Translations under genes and position numbers: made by a program | Source of the DNA: Bombus terrestris | Taxonomy: Eukaryota; Arthropoda; Insecta; Hymenoptera; Apidae | DNA length: 64,000 bases | NCBI RefSeq assembly: GCF_910591885.1 | Contig: NC_063283.1 | Coordinates: 3,085,001 to 3,149,000 of the forward strand | Direction of reading: 5' to 3' | Shown: piece by piece, positions 62,524-64,000 of the stretch | Layout: every line of letters starts with the position of its first letter | Position numbering within the stretch: position 1 is the first letter of the stretch | The notes under the pieces: model-generated | What the model was told of the DNA's origin: nothing | The model's input: only the letters and a program-made list of their open reading frames with translations | The model's database searches: none

Positions 62524-64000
62524 GGTAAACCTTCTCACTGTGCGTACTGCTGCCAACTGAACCTATGCCGGCTGCGGACTCCCGTAGCGTCCGTTGGTAC
62601 AGTCACCCTATACAGTGAGTCGAAAATACGTTACCTTTGCAAAACTTCAAAAACAGATATCTCGGCAGGGACACGTTAAAAACGAATACTATATACACCA
62701 AATCGTGTTAGTTTTTTGCGAGCTACAAGTTTCTCATGACGCCCCACTCGTAATTTTGCGATCGAATGATCCTATTTTGACGTTCCGCCAATGCGTTTGC
62801 AAAAACATTTTGGTTATAACTGTACTTCAAGCGACCGCTCGTGGCTGCCGGTGGCGTCTACAGTACAGTCGACTCGTATACCTAGTACTATTTCACTTCC
62901 AGAAAATATATTCTCAATAACCCATAACAATGCTACCTGACATTTTGGAAAGATATTATGTATATCAAACTGGGTCAATTTTTTTCTCTTTATAATTTCT
63001 TATAACACCCAATGGCTAATAATGTATATAATTTAATAGACCGAAATATGATTTTTCTCAATCCTTCGGACTGTTTTATCGAAATGGACTGTACAAAGCG
63101 ACCACTTCGAGATTCATAGCGTCAGGCATATAGTCGCATCATATGACAATCAGTATACATTCTACCGATATGTCATAAAAACTAGTAGTTCAATGAATAT
63201 CAGTTGCGATTCCAGTTTCATTAGGCTAAACTAAATATGAACAATGGCTGTTGTAAATGGAAATTTATTTTTTTTTTTTTGCATATTTCGTATCATTTAT
63301 ATCGCAAACTTCATTATCTTTATCTATAACAATACTAACATTTTGTTTACGAAACAAGAAATTTTATATATTGATATATTTAACCATATGAAGTGATCTG
63401 TACTATTTTACATGTCTAATAAGTTTATATAACAAATGTGTATTTATCATCTCTAAAAATTGATACATTCACGTGTAATTGCATCCAATCAGTGCGATAT
63501 TTTAATAGGCCGCGACTGTCGAAGCGACCACTCGGTTTCTTCCTCGCTTTAGTGGTACAGTAACTACCAACACGTTCGAAAGGATGTATCGAATAAATGA
63601 TCTTGGAAAATTCATAACTTTAAAACCGTTGATCCTAGAAAGACGTTGTATTTACAAAATCGTATCAGTTTTTTACGAGGAAAATATTTCTTAGGAAGCG
63701 CCTTGCTCGATTTTATCATCTAACACATGTACCTAGAGTTTATGGCAGCTATGACGTAAATACTTTTGAAGGCGACTATACCCAATCTGGCAGGTTTGTT
63801 GAAAGACGAATTTCTCGATAAAATTCCATATAAATTTGTTTCAGAAACATCATCAAAATAAATTTAATTTTTTTTTTAAACGTTCTATGCGTTTAAGTTC
63901 TTTTATTTTATCCTAGATTATATATTTACTGATGACACGTCGAAACTTAATGCCGCCACGGGTGTTTGAACGCATTAAAATGGCGGTTTCATTTTTCGCG
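62524..64000. other. 5' flank of the SWIB gene with a diverged duplicated segment
   Basis: No gene was recognised. Two stretches, about 62,600-62,880 and 63,500-63,740, share a series of words in the same order, including AAATCGTRTYAGTTTTTTRC and a following TTTCTYA block with GCGCC or CGCCC. Both are close to an AAGCGACC word (about 62,830, 63,098 and 63,523). An open frame at 62,594-62,920 has no recognisable domain. Confidence 0.45.
62555..62560 (-). promoter_or_regulatory. Initiator-like motif upstream of the SWIB gene
   Basis: On the minus strand TCAGTT matches the arthropod initiator and would give a 5' UTR of about 35 bases before the ATG at 62,523. I did not find a clear downstream promoter element. 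This is a motif match only. Confidence 0.3.

Noticed and set aside
1..64000. tRNA, rRNA, known miRNA and CRISPR signals
   Set aside because: By eye I found no T-loop GGTTCRANYCC with a matching acceptor stem, no rRNA core sequence, no familiar insect miRNA sequence and no repeat-spacer array. A tRNAscan-SE and Infernal run would settle it.

Overview
The window looks like insect nuclear DNA, most probably from a bee or another hymenopteran. Genes have GT-AG introns, the intronic DNA is AT-rich but full of CpG, mariner-type MITEs are present, and the three protein genes found have clear animal-type domains. I infer the clade from general character, not from a search. There is no bacterial-type operon, CRISPR array or recognisable RNA gene.

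Layout. (1) About 1-54,913, minus strand: the 5' part of an ADAM-family metalloprotease gene. Only three coding exons lie here: the signal-peptide exon (54,790-54,913), an exon ending in a basic RTRR stretch (14,080-14,171) and a reprolysin-propeptide exon (2,500-2,655). Their splice phases join without a break into a 124-residue N-terminus. The catalytic, disintegrin and transmembrane parts must lie beyond the left edge. The introns are about 40.6 kb and 11.4 kb and make up most of the window. They hold transposon relics, microsatellites and candidate regulatory DNA, and I saw no convincing nested gene. (2) 55,607-58,400, plus strand: a complete CFAP206 gene in 13 exons (610 residues), divergent from the ADAM gene across a 0.7-kb shared 5' region. 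(3) 59,929-62,523, minus strand: a complete five-exon gene for a 264-residue nuclear protein with an N-terminal DEK_C-like region and a C-terminal SWIB domain. It converges on CFAP206. (4) 62,524-64,000: the 5' flank of the SWIB gene, with a diverged duplicated segment.

Repeats. There are three copies of a 218-219-bp mariner-like MITE. One of them is interrupted by a 5'-truncated Jockey-like LINE end with a poly-A tail and a 12-bp target duplication. There is also a TTAA-associated MITE with 14-bp terminal inverted repeats, a seven-copy diverged dispersed repeat, a second small repeat family with TIR-like ends, and one end of a mariner element.

I found no unprecedented biological system. The most useful results are the reconstruction of the three genes (phase is consistent at every junction), the nested-insertion chronology, and several unexplained non-coding structures: a perfect 18-bp hairpin at 40.15 kb, a five-copy TTTACGCGGC-type cluster at 130-203, and CpG-rich patches in the giant intron.
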